Assembly (NCBI GenBank): GCA_963691815.1
Contig: OY829654.1
Location: 30,552,188 to 30,616,187, forward strand
Direction: 5' to 3'
DNA length: 64,000 bases
DNA from: Echiichthys vipera
Taxonomy: Eukaryota; Chordata; Actinopteri; Perciformes; Trachinidae
Shown here: positions 61,533-64,000 of the stretch, one piece after another
Layout: every line of letters begins with the position of its first letter
Numbering within the stretch: position 1 is the first letter of the stretch
The notes under the pieces: model-generated
Seen by the model: the letters and a program-made list of their open reading frames with translations, nothing else
What the model was told of the DNA's origin: nothing
Databases searched by the model: none
Position numbers and translations under genes: made by a program

Positions 61533-63313
61533 GGGTCCGTTTCACAAAGCAGGTCCAAAAAACTCTGAGTCTAACCCTGAACTCTGAGTTGATCTACTCT
61601 GAGATAGAAAACTCTGAGTTTTCAGTTCCAGAACAGCAGATTTGCGTTAGGTTGATCAACCCAGAGTAGTTTAACCTGGAGTTAAGCGCGTGCACCACAA
61701 GTAAAAAAAGACAGCATCGATGGAGCCCGGATTCGACGAGTCACCATGGTAACGGGGAAGCGAAGGGCTACGCTACAACTGGAATTGGAAATATTAATGC
61801 GCTCATACGGAGAGTTTGAGCATGTTTTTCGCCGAAAGTGTAACACAGCTGCAGCAGCAAAAGAGAGGGAGACGGTGCGGGAGAACATTGCGGCGCGGGT
61901 CAGTGCGTAAGTTTAAATGTAGTCCTTTGCATCACAGTAATATCACAGGGGGAACTGCTTGAGTGGGAGCCTATTAGTTTATTTCATTTAAGTGCAACCC
62001 CGCGGGGGAGAAGCGCACTTGGCAGCAGCTTAAGATGAAAAATAAAAACATTGTTCAAACAGGTAAAACATCAGCACAATCTCATGGTGACGCCTCATTT
62101 TGAGCATGTTTTACATGGTAAAGTAAATATTACCGTAAGTGGCTGTTTTATATGTTGTATAAAAAACTCCCATTTGCAAAAAAACGCAGCGCAACACACA
62201 ATATCTGCTGTGATATAAGAGCATTACTGGTTGTTAATGTTGGAAATGTAAGGAGGGATGAGATAGACTGTGACATGAAACGGTGTTGTGCCGTATTCAG
62301 CCCCTGCCGTGAAATAGACCCCCTCGCATTATAGATGATATTCTGGATCAGAAGGCTGTTGTTTCCACCTATAGGAGTAGTTTATATACCGGTAACCCAA
62401 CTAAAAGCACACTCTTTTGAACCTATGAATTGCAAGAAAAGCTGGGATTATATTTAGGAAACACTAAGTCAAATACATTCAACTTGCTCAAAAGATCCAT
62501 TTCATTAATTTTGTAATTATGGCTGCAGTATATTAAGGACGTCTATGCACGGTCTGATAATCATCTCCCGACGAATATTTAATTCTCTGTGCAGTAATGC
62601 ATCACCTTCATCCACGGGATCGTTATCAAAAGGACATGCCATGGTAGTGGAAATATTCACCACCTAATAAAACTTCTATATAGGCCTACTGAATGATTTT
62701 TATACGTTGTAAAAAAAAAAACTCCCTTTTGCAAAAAAACGCAGCGCAACACACAATATCTGCTGTGATATGAAACGGTACGGCTCAAAAAGAGAATTGC
62801 CTGGAAATGCAAGAACATCTATAATCAATAGTTTGACAATCATCTCCCGACAAATATTTAATTCTCTGCGCAGTAATTCTGCACCTTCATCCACGGGATC
62901 ATTTTCAAAAGGACATGCCATGGTAGTGAAATAGTCACCACCTCATATAACTTCTAATGTCTGATGTTTGCAGTGATTTTCTGAAGAAACAGACGACAGA
63001 ACTATACTACGCCAAAACTCGCCCGCTGACTGATTGAATGAGGAAATCAAATGCCGTTTTCAGCTGAAAAAGGGCGGAGCCAGAGAGGTTTTCTGAGAAA
63101 AACCTGGTCCCGACCAGGTTAGTTTCAGAGAGCATGTTACCATGGTAACTGACCGAGAGGTTAAGTTACCTCTCTTTGTGAAACTGGCTAGAGTTACCCC
63201 TCTGTCTCTGGTTTGAGTTACCTCCCTTTGTGAAACGGAAAACTCAGAGTTTCCCTCATTTCAGGGTTAACAGACTCAGAGTTTTCACTAAACCTGGTTT
63301 GTGAAACGGGCCC
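61533..63313. mobile_element. PIF/Harbinger element with Myb/SANT exon
   Basis: Inverted ends GGGTCCGTTTCACAAAGCAG and, from the right, GGGCCCGTTTCACAAACCAG (18 of 20 identical). The 3-bp duplication CTG at 61530-61532 and 63314-63316 matches the CWG preference I recall for vertebrate Harbinger. Subterminal AACTCTGAGTT words recur at both ends. It carries a Myb/SANT-like exon but no nuclease, so it is internally deleted. 62155-62235 and 62705-62785 are internal direct repeats (CTTTTGCAAAAAAACGCAGC), as are 62560-62640 and 62840-62925 (TCATCTCCCGAC(G/A)AATATTT). Confidence 0.88.
61746..61910 (+). CDS. Harbinger Myb/SANT-like DNA-binding exon
   Basis: A 54-codon frame from the ATG at 61746 contains LELEILMRSYGEFEHVF, then RRKCNTAAAAKERE and ENIAARVSA. 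This is the N-terminal Myb/SANT-like domain of the second Harbinger protein (also found in NAIF1-like host proteins), which brings the transposase to the ends. The frame meets a stop at 61908-61910, but GTAAGT at 61907-61912 is a good splice donor, so this is probably the first exon; no downstream exon was recognised. A truncated, likely inactive gene. Confidence 0.65.
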   Translation: MVTGKRRATLQLELEILMRSYGEFEHVFRRKCNTAAAAKERETVRENIAARVSA

Positions 63314-63316
63314 CTG

Positions 63317-63690
63317 GTCTGTACTCAGGAGCGGGGATGCAACAGCGATCCGCCATCCTGTGATTCTGGTCAGCCGTGTGAAGTAGTGCCCCTCTGAACT
63401 CTCTCCAGATCCGACGAACCAATCAGAGACGATGTCCAGGGGAATGCCATGGAGATGGAAGACATGGTCCACCAGGAGGGATGCTGTCTCCATAGCAGAC
63501 GGCAATTTAGGCAGGGACACAAAGTGGACCATTTTAGAGAAGCCGGCAGACCGGTAACAAAGTCCAAAGCGAAGTGTGACCAAGGACGACCGGGGACGGG
63601 AAGAGGACGGAGAAGACCCGCTGGAGGACGATGAGAGGCCTTGCCTCTAACGCAGACGGTGCAGGCCTGGACAAACTCCGGAAAAAGTCA
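63317..63690 (-). pseudogene. Gypsy integrase fragment (left of Harbinger site)
   Basis: The minus strand begins near 63690 with CTVCVRG, then a DFVTGLPAS Asp segment, FSKMVHFVSLPKLPSAMETA, LLVDHVFHLHGIPLDIVSDW. A deletion follows the second catalytic Asp and removes the Glu region. It joins 61529 across the Harbinger element within the same reading region. Confidence 0.8.
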
Positions 63691-64000
63691 CAGCGCAGTG
63701 CGCTTCATAGATGGTATTGATCACTTTTTCCACCCATGTTTTTCCTTCTAATCATTCCTCTCTGTATTTTTGCATTCTTTTCTGTTTTTTTCTCAGAGGA
63801 GTAGTTACATTGCTGCTAGATCATGTACCGCCCGAGACCTCTAAAGTACTGTCAGCGTCACTGCCGTCATTGCTGCTTTGTTGTCTTCCGCTATCTTCTT
63901 CGCAAGCAACAGTACTTCGTCCAATGAGATGAGCGGGATTCTGGTTCGTCATACTCAAGTGAGTGTGCTGTCAGCTCATTGGTCACAGAGCAGGAGAGGT
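63691..64000. other. No recognisable gene
   Basis: Nothing supported here; the open frame 63711-63932 has no recognisable motif. Confidence 0.4.

Overview
This is a gene-poor, transposon-rich stretch of a ray-finned fish genome. I infer a teleost, probably percomorph. The evidence is spliceosomal introns, long CA/TG microsatellites, and a fish-typical element set: Rex1-like and L2-like LINEs, Penelope-like elements, a chromodomain Ty3/Gypsy element, BEL/Pao, PIF/Harbinger, tRNA-headed SINEs and a class I endogenous retrovirus.

Host genes. The left third holds one complete gene on the minus strand, drc7 (ccdc135), a subunit of the ciliary nexin-dynein regulatory complex. I could join 17 coding exons (24252 down to 5052) into an 834-codon frame with GT-AG introns and matching phases. 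Its introns hold a Gypsy element (intron 13), a solo LTR of the same family and a head-to-head pair of Penelope fragments (intron 10), and many CA/TG tracts abutting splice sites. The only other host gene seen is a minus-strand C-type lectin-like gene (four exons, 50398 to 47834) with no recognisable 5' end.

Mobile elements. 10345-14586 is a young Gypsy chromovirus with 5-bp target duplications and an intact RT-RNaseH-integrase-chromodomain frame, but gag and protease are deleted. Two solo LTRs of this family (16692-17233 and 53360-53903) also keep their duplications. 28207-41881 is a decayed provirus that entered a SINE (4-bp duplication). It was later hit by a LINE (35937-38814, 11-bp duplication) and by an unrelated LTR element, now a solo LTR (39184-39820). 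Rightward follow Penelope copies (42024-42930 and 51009-52618), Rex1 fragments, two decayed Gypsy fragments on the minus strand, a decayed BEL/Pao element (57368-61312) and a Harbinger element with a Myb/SANT exon (61533-63313) nested in Gypsy sequence.

Most notable signals: an intron of drc7 whose two ends are complementary AC and GU repeats lying next to the splice sites; hammerhead-ribozyme-like cores kept in the Penelope tails; RFX X-box-like sites upstream of drc7 and inside the Harbinger element; and the dated nest of insertions in the provirus. I found no bacterial-type system, CRISPR array or functional tRNA or rRNA gene. Family names come from recognised protein motifs; no database search was possible.
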